Shown: positions 8,463 through 18,758 of the stretch, piece by piece
How positions within the stretch are numbered: the stretch's first letter is position 1
Layout: the number at the start of each line of letters is the position of its first letter
NCBI GenBank assembly: GCA_964551435.1
Contig: CAZKBS010000018.1
Coordinates: 1-32,996 of the forward strand
Length of the DNA stretch: 32,996 bases
Reading direction: 5' to 3'
From: UBA2020 sp964551435
Lineage (GTDB): Bacteria > Pseudomonadota > Alphaproteobacteria > Micavibrionales > UBA2020
Notes under the pieces: generated by a model
The model's input: only the letters and a program-made list of their open reading frames with translations
Databases searched by the model: none
What the model was told of the DNA's origin: nothing
Translations under genes and position numbers: made by a program

Positions 8463-9248
8463 ATGGGCTTGCATAAACCTCTTTTTCTGGTTCTCAGCGG
8501 CGATGGCATTAACTGCGAGCGTGAAACCGCCAGTGCTTTTGTCCATGCCGGCGGCGATGCGCGGATTTTGCACATCAACGATCTGCTGGCCGCGCCCGAA
8601 AAACTGGCCGCCTATGACGGCATGGCCATACCGGGCGGGTTTTCCTTTGGCGATGAACTGGGCAGCGGGCAAATTATGGCGCTTAAAATCCGTCATAAAC
8701 TGGGGGATGCTTTTGCGCGGTTTGTGGAAAAGCAAAAGCCTGTTATCGGCATTTGCAACGGGTTTCAGGTTCTGGTGAAGTTGGGTCTGCTGCCGTTTCC
8801 GGATGCGCAAAAGAGGCTCTGCGCCCTTGCGCCGAACGCACATGGCGGATTTGTTGACCGCTGGGTGACGTTATTGCCGCAATCCGGCAGCCGCTGCATC
8901 TGGACGGCGGGCATCGAAAACGTCATCCGTCTGCCTGCGCGCCACGGCGAAGGCCGCATCGTGTTTGCCGAGGGACAGGCCAAAGAACTGCACGGCAAAT
9001 TGCAGCAAAATGGCCAAATTCCTTTTTGCTATGAAACGGACATCAACGGGTCTTACGCCCGCATCGCCGCGCTTTGCGACCCGACGGGCTATGTGCTGGG
9101 GCTGATGCCGCACCCAGAAGCTTTTATGCATGCAGAATGCGCGCCGAACCGCCAAACGCAGCAGCCCGGCGACGGTTTTATTCTTTTCGACAACATCATC
9201 CGCCATTTGCAAGGACAGGAGAAACACTTTGAAAAACGCATCGCCTAA
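8463..9248 (+). CDS. purQ: Phosphoribosylformylglycinamidine synthase glutaminase subunit (PurQ)
   Basis: Class I glutamine amidotransferase that supplies ammonia to PurL. The protein has 261 residues, longer than the roughly 220-230 of the common stand-alone PurQ. The catalytic triad is visible: Cys98 in GICNGFQ, with His217 and Glu219 in PHPEAF. An N-terminal MAIPGGFSFGDELGSGQIMA motif is typical of the family. The gene starts 17 bases after purL, with an AAGGG ribosome binding site. Its last 20 bases overlap the proposed start of purH. Confidence 0.95.
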   Translation: MGLHKPLFLVLSGDGINCERETASAFVHAGGDARILHINDLLAAPEKLAAYDGMAIPGGFSFGDELGSGQIMALKIRHKLGDAFARFVEKQKPVIGICNGFQVLVKLGLLPFPDAQKRLCALAPNAHGGFVDRWVTLLPQSGSRCIWTAGIENVIRLPARHGEGRIVFAEGQAKELHGKLQQNGQIPFCYETDINGSYARIAALCDPTGYVLGLMPHPEAFMHAECAPNRQTQQPGDGFILFDNIIRHLQGQEKHFEKRIA

Positions 9249-10812
9249 AATCACCCGCGCCCTGATCAGCGTCAGCGACAAATCGGGGCTGGATACGCTC
9301 GCCGCCGCACTGGTGCGCCACGGGGTTGACATCATTTCATCGGGCGGTACGCTGAAATATCTGGCAGAATGCGGCATTGCCGCCACGCCGATTGAACAGG
9401 TTACCGGCAACCCCGAATGTTTCGGCGGGCGCATGAAAACATTGAGCTTCCCTGTCGCCAGCGCGATTTTGTACCGCCGCGGCCATGACACAGACAGGCA
9501 GGAAGCCGCCGCGCTTGGCATCCGCACCATCGACCTTGTGGTTTGCAATCTCTATCCTTTCGAAGCGGTCGCCAAAACAAACCCCGCCGAAGATGTTCTG
9601 ATTGAAAATATCGATATCGGCGGACCGACGCTTATCCGCGCGGCGGCGAAAAATCATGCCGATGTCACCGTCATCACCTGCCCGTCGCAATATGCGGATT
9701 TGATAGCCGATATGGAGGCGCAGGCGGGCGCGACATCCTTCACCCTGCGCCAGCGCATGGCGCTGGCCGCGTTCCGCCATACCGCGCGCTATGACGGCAT
9801 GATTGCGGCAAAACTGGAAGACCTGTGGCAGGCCGAAGGCCGCACGATTGTCATTACCCCCGAAAGCGGCACGGCCCTGCGCTACGGCGAAAACCCGCAT
9901 CAATCGTCGCATGTGCATGCCGACCCGTTTCATCCAGGTATTGCAGGCGCAATGCCGCTGCAAGGGAAGGAACTGTCTTATAACAACCTCTTGGATGCCG
10001 ATGCCGCGTGGCGCAGCTGCGGCGATGCCGCGCTGGTGGCGCCCGCCGCGCTGCCGTCTGTGGTATCCATCATCAAACACCTGAGCCCCTGCGGCGTTGC
10101 GGCGGCGGCCACCCCGCTGAAAGCGCTTGAGCTGGCATGGGCGGGCGACCCCGTCAGCAGTTTTGGGGGAATTATCGCCTTTAACAAACCCGTGGATGCA
10201 GATATCGCGGCATGGCTGCAAGACCGTTTTGTCGAAGTCATCGTCGCCCCCGCCTATAGCGCCGAAGCGCTGGCCGTATTTGCGAAAAAACCGAATCTGC
10301 GCCTGCTTTGCGTGCCCGTTTATGATGGCAGTTATAAACAGCCGATGGTGCGCTCCATTTCCGGCGGCTATGTCGTGCAGCAGGAAGACACCGGCGCGGA
10401 TGCGGATTTCAAACCTGCCACCGCCAACCCCTTCCCCGCTGAAAAATCGGCACTGGCGCGTTTTGGCGTCATGGTCTGCAAACACCTCAAAAGCAATGCC
10501 ATCGGTCTTTTTGCCGAAACGGCGGAGGGTATGAGCATGATTGGCGCGGGCATGGGCAATCCCAACCGTCTTGTCAGCATGAAACAGGCCGTCGAAAAAG
10601 CGCATGAAAACGGCCATACCGATTTGCAGCAGACCGTGCTGGTTTCCGACGCCTTCTTTCCCTTCGCCGACAATATCGGCATCGCGGCAGCGGCGGGCGT
10701 GCGCTACATCGTGCAGCCGGGCGGCAGTGTGAAAGACAAAGACGTCATTCAGGCCTGCGAAGAACAAGATATCGCCATGGCCTTCACTGGCCGCCGCCAC
10801 TTCCGCCATTAA
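9229..10812 (+). CDS. purH: Bifunctional AICAR transformylase/IMP cyclohydrolase (PurH), probable TTG start
   Basis: Carries out the last two steps to IMP. From TTG at 9229 it has 527 residues, the family's usual length. AGGAG at 9217-9221 lies seven bases upstream. An ATG at 9130 in the same frame would add 33 residues encoded inside purQ and has no family counterpart. Residues about 1-150 are the MGS-like cyclohydrolase domain: SVSDKSGL, GRMKTL, NLYPFEA, and NIDIGGPTLIRAAAKNH. The usual KTLHPxVHGG stretch reads KTLSFPVASAI here, so the conserved His is missing. The transformylase domain has LRYGENPHQ and the Lys-His pair at about 283-284 (IIKHLSPCG), and ends FTGRRHFRH. Confidence 0.94.
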   Translation: MKNASPKITRALISVSDKSGLDTLAAALVRHGVDIISSGGTLKYLAECGIAATPIEQVTGNPECFGGRMKTLSFPVASAILYRRGHDTDRQEAAALGIRTIDLVVCNLYPFEAVAKTNPAEDVLIENIDIGGPTLIRAAAKNHADVTVITCPSQYADLIADMEAQAGATSFTLRQRMALAAFRHTARYDGMIAAKLEDLWQAEGRTIVITPESGTALRYGENPHQSSHVHADPFHPGIAGAMPLQGKELSYNNLLDADAAWRSCGDAALVAPAALPSVVSIIKHLSPCGVAAAATPLKALELAWAGDPVSSFGGIIAFNKPVDADIAAWLQDRFVEVIVAPAYSAEALAVFAKKPNLRLLCVPVYDGSYKQPMVRSISGGYVVQQEDTGADADFKPATANPFPAEKSALARFGVMVCKHLKSNAIGLFAETAEGMSMIGAGMGNPNRLVSMKQAVEKAHENGHTDLQQTVLVSDAFFPFADNIGIAAAAGVRYIVQPGGSVKDKDVIQACEEQDIAMAFTGRRHFRH

Positions 10813-10822
10813 GGAGAATACC

Positions 10823-11833
10823 ATGCAAGCACCAGCTCAAGCCCAGACCAGTTACCGCGACGCCGGCGTAGATGTGGAGCGTGGAGACGCCTTTGTCGAG
10901 CGCATCAAATCCAAAGTCGGCCGCACCTATAACGACCGCGTTATGTCGGGTGTTGGCGGGTTTGCGGCGCTCTACCGCGCCGGCGGCGGCAAACTGCTGG
11001 CGGCGGGTACCGACGGCGTCGGCACCAAGGTCAAAATCGCGCAGCATCTGGGCATGCACGGCACCATCGGCATCGACCTTGTCGCGATGTGCGTGAATGA
11101 CGTGATATGCACGGGCGCGGTGCCGCTGTTCTTCCTCGACTACCTCGCGACGGGGAAGCTGGATGTGGATACGGGCGAAAAAATCCTCGACGGCATTATC
11201 GAAGGGTGTCAACAATCCGAATGCGCGCTCATCGGCGGGGAGACTGCGGAAATGCCGGGCATGTACCAGAACGGCGAATATGATCTGGCCGGATTTTGCG
11301 TCGGCGAGGTGATGGAGCAGGACCTCATCGATGGCAGCCGCATCGCGGAGGGGGATACGCTGATTGCCCTGCCGTCATCCGGTTTCCACTCCAACGGCTA
11401 TTCGCTGGTGCGCAAACTGGTGGGGGAGCACGAGACAGACCTTTTGCACGCCTGCCTGACACCGACGCGCATTTACTGGAATGCCATCAAAAACCTGCGC
11501 GATGCCGTGCATGGCATCGCGCATATCACGGGGGGCGGCTTTGCCAATATCCCGCGCATGAACGGCGGGTTTGATTACGTGATAGATACCCTGCCCGCGC
11601 TTGACCACCTGCCGCCGGTCTTCGGCGAGATTGCCCGCCGCAGCCAGCTGCCACGCGCCGCGCTTTACCAGACCTTCAACATGGGTATCGGTATGGTTCT
11701 GGCGACGCGCCAACCCGATGCGGTATCAAGCCGCCTGAGCGCCGCGGGCGAGCGATTCTGGCGCATCGGGCATGTCACGCACGGGCATGGCCGCGTTATT
11801 GTCAGCGGAAAAGACGGATTTACGCTGGATTAA
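10823..11833 (+). CDS. purM: Phosphoribosylformylglycinamidine cyclo-ligase (AIR synthetase, PurM)
   Basis: ATP-dependent ring closure of FGAM to AIR, the substrate of the PurE domain encoded earlier in the operon. The protein has 336 residues, normal for the family. Signature segments include SYRDAGVDVERGD, the glycine-rich AAGTDGVGTKVKIA, VNDVICTGAVPLFFLDY, GGETAEMPGMY, and HITGGGFANIPRM. The start is 10 bases after the purH stop, with AGGAG between them. It is the last recognised purine gene of the operon; 50 bases separate it from the ABC-F gene, with no clear terminator in between. Confidence 0.97.
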   Translation: MQAPAQAQTSYRDAGVDVERGDAFVERIKSKVGRTYNDRVMSGVGGFAALYRAGGGKLLAAGTDGVGTKVKIAQHLGMHGTIGIDLVAMCVNDVICTGAVPLFFLDYLATGKLDVDTGEKILDGIIEGCQQSECALIGGETAEMPGMYQNGEYDLAGFCVGEVMEQDLIDGSRIAEGDTLIALPSSGFHSNGYSLVRKLVGEHETDLLHACLTPTRIYWNAIKNLRDAVHGIAHITGGGFANIPRMNGGFDYVIDTLPALDHLPPVFGEIARRSQLPRAALYQTFNMGIGMVLATRQPDAVSSRLSAAGERFWRIGHVTHGHGRVIVSGKDGFTLD

Positions 11834-11883
11834 GCGGATAAAGCTTTACCCCCCGCCCGCGTTATGTCATAAGCAGCAGCATT

Positions 11884-13788
<1,905 letters not shown>

Positions 13789-13820
13789 GTGTAAGGCCAC
13801 AAACCTTTTCTATGTGCGAA

Positions 13821-14276
13821 CTAGAGACCGGGGCCTTCTTTGCGGCGACGTCCCGCGACGGCAATCCCCGTCAGCAATACACCCGTCACGCCAAGAATTC
13901 CACCGCAGGTATACCCGTATACGCTGGAGAATTTGTACATTTCCTCCGCACGCTGTTTGCCGACGCGGGCGCTGCGGAATTCATCCGACAGTTTGCGCGC
14001 ATCGTCGCTTTGTTCGCGGCGGTTATAGAGATACATATTGAGCGTTGAATCTTCCGGCGCCGCAACACCCGTTGCCGCGCGGTAGAGGGAATCCCCTTTT
14101 TGATAGACCTGCTCGTAGCGCGCTTTCGCATCCTCGAGCGGTTTTTCGTAGAAAGACGTTGTGAAGGGGCGCGCAGACAGCGCAAAGGTCAGGCAAAGTC
14201 CCGCCATGACAAAATCGAAGTTGCGAATAACCTTGTAGCCCAGTTTGGACAGTACCGTATCGGTATCGTTTTTCAT
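13821..14276 (-). CDS. Hypothetical small membrane protein with two predicted helices
   Basis: I do not recognise this 151-residue protein. It has a short polar N-terminus, a hydrophobic stretch at about 19-35 (FDFVMAGLCLTFALSA), a charged central region of about 80 residues that could be helical (rich in Arg, Lys, Glu and Tyr), a second hydrophobic stretch at about 119-141 (GGILGVTGVLLTGIAVA), and an RRRKEG tail. The layout suggests an inner-membrane protein with the central region between two helices. A strong ribosome binding site (GGGAGGG) just before the ATG supports it as a real gene. It converges with the ABC-F gene, leaving 32 bases between the stops. Confidence 0.75.
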   Translation of the reverse strand: MKNDTDTVLSKLGYKVIRNFDFVMAGLCLTFALSARPFTTSFYEKPLEDAKARYEQVYQKGDSLYRAATGVAAPEDSTLNMYLYNRREQSDDARKLSDEFRSARVGKQRAEEMYKFSSVYGYTCGGILGVTGVLLTGIAVAGRRRKEGPGL

Positions 14277-14350
14277 GTCGGTCCCTCCCGCTTGTGTGTG
14301 ACATTTCAGGGGTCAGGGATAGACTATTGATTCGCTGCGTTTATGTCAAT

Positions 14351-14373
14351 AAAAAAGCGGTATAATAATACCG
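14351..14373 (-). terminator. Intrinsic terminator after oxyR
   Basis: On the minus strand, a perfect 6-base stem (CGGTAT at 14358-14363 against ATACCG at 14368-14373) with a TATT loop is followed within two bases by six T residues. It sits nine bases beyond the oxyR stop. The stem is short and A/T-rich, so strength is uncertain. Confidence 0.55.
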
Positions 14374-14381
14374 TAATTTTA

Positions 14382-15278
14382 TTACCCGCCAGCCCGCTCC
14401 AGCAGGGCGCCGAGGGTCTGGATTTCCGTCGCATAAGCGCTGCCGGGCCGCCAGACAAGCCCGACCGCCCGCGCATAACGTTCATTGCGGAAGGGAACAT
14501 ACACAATACCGTCATTCTTCCGCCGCGCCATTTCGGGCAGCAGCGTCACGCCGGAATGGGCCGCCACCATATGGCGCAGAGTTTCAAGACTGGTCGCGCG
14601 GAAAGACTGGCCGTAAACGGGGCTGGCAGGACTGCGCAGTTTTTCGCATATCCCCAGCATCTGGTCTTTCAGGCAATGCCCGTCGTCGAGCAAAAGCCAG
14701 TCCGCCTGTTCCAGATCGCCCGGCTCCACCGCATCAAACGCCGCAAAGGGATGCCCCGTCGGCACGGCCAGATAAAACGGCTCGCTGAACAGCTTACGTG
14801 TTTTCAGCCCTTCCCCGCGCACAGGCAGGCTGACGATGGCGACATCCAGCTTGCCTTCGTGCAGCAAGGCCATCAGACGGTCGGTTTTTTCTTCGTGAAT
14901 TTGCCAGTTGATGCCCCGCGCACGGGCCTTTTTGCCCACCTGCGCAAAAAATTCCGGCAGATAATAGGGCGCAATGGTTGGAATGACGCCAAGGTTGATA
15001 ATCTTCGCCTGCTTGCCCTCGCGGTGCAGTTTGGCGTATTTGCGGATCTCCCCGACATTGTCCAGAATCGCGCGCGCATGCGAGAGGATGTATTCAGCCT
15101 CCGGCGTCGGCGTCACCTCGCGCGTGGTGCGGTCAAACAGGCGCAACCCCAAATGCTCTTCGAGTTTTCGTATTTGCGTGCTGAGCGCGGGCTGGCTGAC
15201 ATGGCAGGCTTCGGCGGCAAGGCCGAAATGGCGTTTTTCGGCAACCGCCAGCAGGTATTCAAGATCGCGCAGGTTCAT
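14382..15278 (-). CDS. oxyR: Hydrogen peroxide-sensing LysR-type regulator OxyR
   Basis: A LysR-family transcription factor of 298 residues, standard for OxyR. The N-terminal helix-turn-helix is at about 1-60 (RDLEYLLAVAEKRHFGLAAE, SQPALSTQIRKLE). The C-terminal sensor domain holds both redox cysteines, Cys202 and Cys211, in DDGHCLKDQMLGIC, with the nine-residue spacing of Cys199 and Cys208 in E. coli OxyR. The following FRATSLETLRHMVAA is the conserved family block. In characterised OxyR proteins the disulfide formed by peroxide switches the protein to its activating form. It is divergent from katG with 201 bases between, so katG is the likely target and autoregulation is probable. Confidence 0.95.
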   Translation of the reverse strand: MNLRDLEYLLAVAEKRHFGLAAEACHVSQPALSTQIRKLEEHLGLRLFDRTTREVTPTPEAEYILSHARAILDNVGEIRKYAKLHREGKQAKIINLGVIPTIAPYYLPEFFAQVGKKARARGINWQIHEEKTDRLMALLHEGKLDVAIVSLPVRGEGLKTRKLFSEPFYLAVPTGHPFAAFDAVEPGDLEQADWLLLDDGHCLKDQMLGICEKLRSPASPVYGQSFRATSLETLRHMVAAHSGVTLLPEMARRKNDGIVYVPFRNERYARAVGLVWRPGSAYATEIQTLGALLERAGG

Positions 15279-15479
15279 GGTTATGTCTCATAAACATATT
15301 TTATCAGTTTGATAGGATATTTATACTTTCATTTATAGCTGTAGGCGACTACCCTTTCAACACCTATTCATCGTTTTTTAATCAAACCGCTTTACAAACG
15401 GGGCTGTTCAACGCCGCCAGATTTTTTAAACCGCGCGGGCCGCAAAGCCTCCATCCACAACATCCAACCGGAGAATGAC
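15279..15479 (+). promoter_or_regulatory. Divergent oxyR-katG regulatory region
   Basis: This A/T-rich interval must contain promoters for both genes. A 13-base palindrome TATCA-GTT-TGATA lies at 15302-15314. Two ATAG half-sites at 15312-15315 and 15335-15338 are 23 bases apart, close to the 22-base repeat of the four-part OxyR recognition element, but the paired CTAT half-sites are not recognisable. I treat it as a candidate OxyR operator only. A CGGAG ribosome binding site at 15469-15473 lies six bases before katG. Confidence 0.45.
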
Positions 15480-17651
15480 ATGAGCAAGACCAACACCGCA
15501 GCAAAATGCCCCTTCATGCATGGCGCGATTACCGTCGCGGGAAAATCGAATACCGACTGGTGGCCGAACGCGCTGAACCTTGACATTCTCCACCAGCACG
15601 ACGCGAAGACCAACCCGATGGGCGAAGGTTTCAATTACCGCGAAGAAGTCAAAAAACTTGATGTCGCCGCGCTTAAAAAAGACCTGCACGCCCTGATGAC
15701 CAACAGCCAGGAATGGTGGCCGGCAGACTGGGGCCATTACGGTGGCCTGATGATCCGCATGGCCTGGCATGCCGCGGGTTCCTACCGCACGGCAGATGGC
15801 CGCGGCGGCGGCGGCACAGGCAACCAGCGCTTCGCGCCGCTGAACTCGTGGCCGGATAACGCCAACCTCGACAAAGCGCGCCGCCTGCTCTGGCCGATCA
15901 AACAAAAATACGGCAACCGCCTGAGCTGGGCTGACCTGATGATCCTGGCAGGCAATATCGCTTATGAATCGATGGGGCTGAAAACTTTCGGCTTTGGTTT
16001 TGGCCGCGCCGATATCTGGCACCCCGAAAAAGACATTTACTGGGGTTCGGAAAAAGAATGGCTGGCACCCAGCGACCACCGCTATGAAAGCGTCGAAAAC
16101 CCCGCCACGATGGAAAACCCGCTGGCGGCCGTGCAGATGGGCCTTATCTACGTCAACCCCGAAGGCGTCAACGGCAAGCCCGACCCGCTGAAAACGGCGG
16201 CGCAAATCCGCGAAACCTTCGCCCGCATGGCCATGAACGACGAAGAAACCGTGGCGCTGACCGCGGGCGGCCATACGGTTGGCAAAACGCATGGTAACGG
16301 CGATGCAAGCCTGCTCGGCCCCTCGCCCGAAGGCGCGGACATCACCGAACAAGGCCTTGGCTGGAACAACCACACCAAGCGCAGCATCGGCCGCGACACC
16401 GTCACCAGCGGTATCGAAGGCGCATGGACCACGCACCCGACCAAATGGGACAACGGTTATTTCGACATGCTGCTGAACCACGAGTGGGAGCTGAAAAAAA
16501 GCCCCGCCGGCGCATGGCAGTGGGAACCCGTGAATATCAAGGAAGAAGACAAGCCGGTTGACGTAGAAGATCCGTCCATCCGCCACAACCCCATCATGAC
16601 GGATGCGGATATGGCGATGAAAATGGACCCGGAATACCGCAAGATTGCCGAGCGTTTCCACAAAGACCACGCCTATTTCTCCGAAGTCTTCGCCCGTGCG
16701 TGGTTCAAACTGACCCACCGCGACATGGGCCCGAAGGTCCGCTACATTGGCCCCGATGTGCCCAAAGAAGACCTGATCTGGCAAGACCCCATCCCTGCGG
16801 GCAACAAGGACTATGACGTAGCCGCCGTGCGTGCCCTCATCGCCAAAAGTGGCCTGAGCGTCAGCGACATGGTCACGACGGCATGGGACAGCGCCCGCAC
16901 CTTCCGCGGTTCCGATATGCGCGGCGGCGCGAATGGCGCGCGCATCCGCCTTGCCCCGCAAAAAGACTGGGAAGGGAACGAGCCTGCACGCCTTGCCAAA
17001 GTGCTGGCAGCTTACGAGCCGATTGCCAAACAAACCGGCGCTAGCCTTGCGGATGTTATCGTTCTTGCCGGCAATTACGGCGTTGAGCAGGCCGCAAAAG
17101 CAGCCGGTTTTGATATCACCGTGCCCTTTGCCCCCGGCCGCGGCGATGCAACGGCCGAACAAACCGATGCGGAATCCTTTGCCGTGCTGGAGCCCGTGCA
17201 TGACGGTTTCCGCAACTGGCTGAAAAAAGACTATGCCGTGAGCCCGGAGGAAATGCTGCTTGACCGTGCCCAGCCGATGGGGCTGACCGCGCATGAAATG
17301 ACCGTCCTTGTCGGCGGCATGCGCATGATCGGCACCAACCACGGCGGCACCAAGCATGGCGTTTTCACGGCGAAAGAAGGCGCGCTCAGCACCGATTTCT
17401 TTACCGTGCTGACGGACATGAACTATACGTGGAAACCCGCCGGAAATAACCTCTACGAAATCCGTGACCGTAAAACCGGCGCGATCAAGTGGACGGCGAC
17501 GCGCGTTGACCTCGTGTTCGGCTCGAACTCCATCCTGCGCGCCTATGCCGAAGTCTATGCGCAAAACGACAACAAAGAAAAGTTCGTGAAAGACTTCGTC
17601 GCGGCATGGACGAAAGTGATGAACGCAGACCGCTTCGACCTCGCGGCGTAA
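15480..17651 (+). CDS. katG: Catalase-peroxidase KatG
   Basis: Bifunctional heme enzyme that removes hydrogen peroxide. The protein has 723 residues, the normal two-domain length. The distal heme site has Arg93, Trp96 and His97 in MIRMAWHAAGSY. The proximal heme ligand is His265 in AGGHTVGKTHG. The Met-Tyr-Trp covalent adduct needed for catalase activity can form from Trp96, Tyr224 (LIYVNPEG) and Met250 (ARMAMND); the Tyr-Met and Met-His spacings equal those of the Mycobacterium tuberculosis enzyme. The C-terminal half is the non-heme duplicate domain (MRGGANGARIRLAPQKDWEG). No signal peptide is seen, so it is cytoplasmic. Probable OxyR control from the divergent neighbour. Confidence 0.98.
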   Translation: MSKTNTAAKCPFMHGAITVAGKSNTDWWPNALNLDILHQHDAKTNPMGEGFNYREEVKKLDVAALKKDLHALMTNSQEWWPADWGHYGGLMIRMAWHAAGSYRTADGRGGGGTGNQRFAPLNSWPDNANLDKARRLLWPIKQKYGNRLSWADLMILAGNIAYESMGLKTFGFGFGRADIWHPEKDIYWGSEKEWLAPSDHRYESVENPATMENPLAAVQMGLIYVNPEGVNGKPDPLKTAAQIRETFARMAMNDEETVALTAGGHTVGKTHGNGDASLLGPSPEGADITEQGLGWNNHTKRSIGRDTVTSGIEGAWTTHPTKWDNGYFDMLLNHEWELKKSPAGAWQWEPVNIKEEDKPVDVEDPSIRHNPIMTDADMAMKMDPEYRKIAERFHKDHAYFSEVFARAWFKLTHRDMGPKVRYIGPDVPKEDLIWQDPIPAGNKDYDVAAVRALIAKSGLSVSDMVTTAWDSARTFRGSDMRGGANGARIRLAPQKDWEGNEPARLAKVLAAYEPIAKQTGASLADVIVLAGNYGVEQAAKAAGFDITVPFAPGRGDATAEQTDAESFAVLEPVHDGFRNWLKKDYAVSPEEMLLDRAQPMGLTAHEMTVLVGGMRMIGTNHGGTKHGVFTAKEGALSTDFFTVLTDMNYTWKPAGNNLYEIRDRKTGAIKWTATRVDLVFGSNSILRAYAEVYAQNDNKEKFVKDFVAAWTKVMNADRFDLAA

Positions 17652-17671
17652 CCGAGCCTCCCGCACACAGT

Positions 17672-17703
17672 AAAAAACGCGCCTTTTGCGGGGCGCGTTT
17701 TTT
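17672..17703. terminator. Bidirectional intrinsic terminator between katG and the stress protein gene
   Basis: A 12-base-pair inverted repeat (17672-17683 against 17692-17703) with core ACGCGCC/GGCGCGT and an 8-base loop. Six A residues on one side and six T on the other give U-tracts in both directions. It lies 20 bases after katG and 21 before the end of the convergent universal stress protein gene. Confidence 0.92.
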
Positions 17704-17724
17704 ATATTCCGGATCTACTGTATA

Positions 17725-18597
17725 TTATTTCACAATCAGCACATCGGCCTTCGCGTTGTGAATCATATCGCGTGCGACGCTGCCGACGATACCGGTCAGC
17801 AGATCCGATTTGCCATGCGTCCCTACGATGACCAGATCGGCGCGGGTCTTGCGCACTTCGGCATGCAGCGCGGCAGACGGATGCGCATTGTGCATGACGA
17901 CATCCATACGCGCGAAGGCTTTTGCGGCCTTGGTTTTGCCCAGCTTGCGGCCGAGAGCGGCAAGAATTTTTTCCATCCCCTCCTTGCGCTGGTCGAGCGT
18001 GAAATCTTCCAGATCGCGGTCCTTGACCAGACCGCTGAAGGGCAGCGAATAGGCATGCACCACATGCACCTTCGCCGACGGAAACATCGTCAGTGCCGCA
18101 TGCAGGGCCTTGAGCGCGTGGCTGGAAAAGTCCATACCGACCACAATCGTTTTATAATCGCCCTTCACGGGGTTTTTAACGATAAGCACAGGATTTTCGC
18201 AGAAACGCAGCAGCTTTTCCGCCGTCGATTTGATGAAAAGATCCCGCAGGCTGTCTTTCTTATGCGCGCCCGTCACAATCAGGTCGGATTTCAGCTTCTT
18301 CGCCTGTTCCAGAATCGTCTGCGCGGGGGAACCTGCGGCAACCACAACACCGTCGTCTTTCTTGGCTACCTTGCCGCCTGCCTTTTTGCTGACGGTTTTG
18401 CGCACACGGCCCGCCTGCGCCTTCAGCGTTTTTTCGGCGTTGTCGAGCAGTTCGTCCTGCACCTGCGGCGACAGGTCGCGGTCAAGCACATGCAGTACAT
18501 GCAAACCTGTTTTAAACTGCCGCGACATCTGCACCGCGCGGTCGAACGCACGGTCGGAACGGCTGGAAAGGTCGCTGGCCATAAGAATATTGCGCAT
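17725..18597 (-). CDS. Tandem-domain universal stress protein (UspA family)
   Basis: A cytoplasmic protein of 290 residues made of two Usp domains. The first begins MRNILMASDLSSRSDRAFDRA; the second begins near residue 150 (YKTIVVGMDFSSHALKAL). The second keeps the ATP-binding pattern G-x2-G-x9-G-S (GTHGKSDLLTGIVGS); in the first the corresponding stretch (GAHKKDSLRDLFIKST) has lost the second Gly. I set the start at 18597 because AGGAGG lies six bases upstream; a longer reading frame from 18765 adds 56 residues without Usp similarity. The substrate or partner is unknown; the family is generally induced by stress. It is divergent from the phosphate transporter-like gene and converges with katG. 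Confidence 0.9.
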   Translation of the reverse strand: MRNILMASDLSSRSDRAFDRAVQMSRQFKTGLHVLHVLDRDLSPQVQDELLDNAEKTLKAQAGRVRKTVSKKAGGKVAKKDDGVVVAAGSPAQTILEQAKKLKSDLIVTGAHKKDSLRDLFIKSTAEKLLRFCENPVLIVKNPVKGDYKTIVVGMDFSSHALKALHAALTMFPSAKVHVVHAYSLPFSGLVKDRDLEDFTLDQRKEGMEKILAALGRKLGKTKAAKAFARMDVVMHNAHPSAALHAEVRKTRADLVIVGTHGKSDLLTGIVGSVARDMIHNAKADVLIVK

Positions 18598-18758
18598 GAT
18601 ATGCCTCCTGCTGATTGTCCGCGCAGATTGCATCCCTGCGGGCATTTGAATAAAATCATCCGGATTATATCCCATGCGGCGCAGGCCGCAACCTTTGGAT
18701 AAACCGGACGAAAGCGGTACGTCAAAAGCCGCCCTTTCTAAAGAAATGGACATAAAAC

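Noticed and set aside
9337..10824. Open frame of 495 codons antisense to purH
   Set aside because: No recognisable motifs and complete overlap with a well-supported gene.
15426..17666. Open frame of 746 codons antisense to katG
   Set aside because: It mirrors katG codon structure in GC-rich DNA and its product is His/Arg/Gly/Val-rich with no recognisable motif. katG itself is unambiguous.
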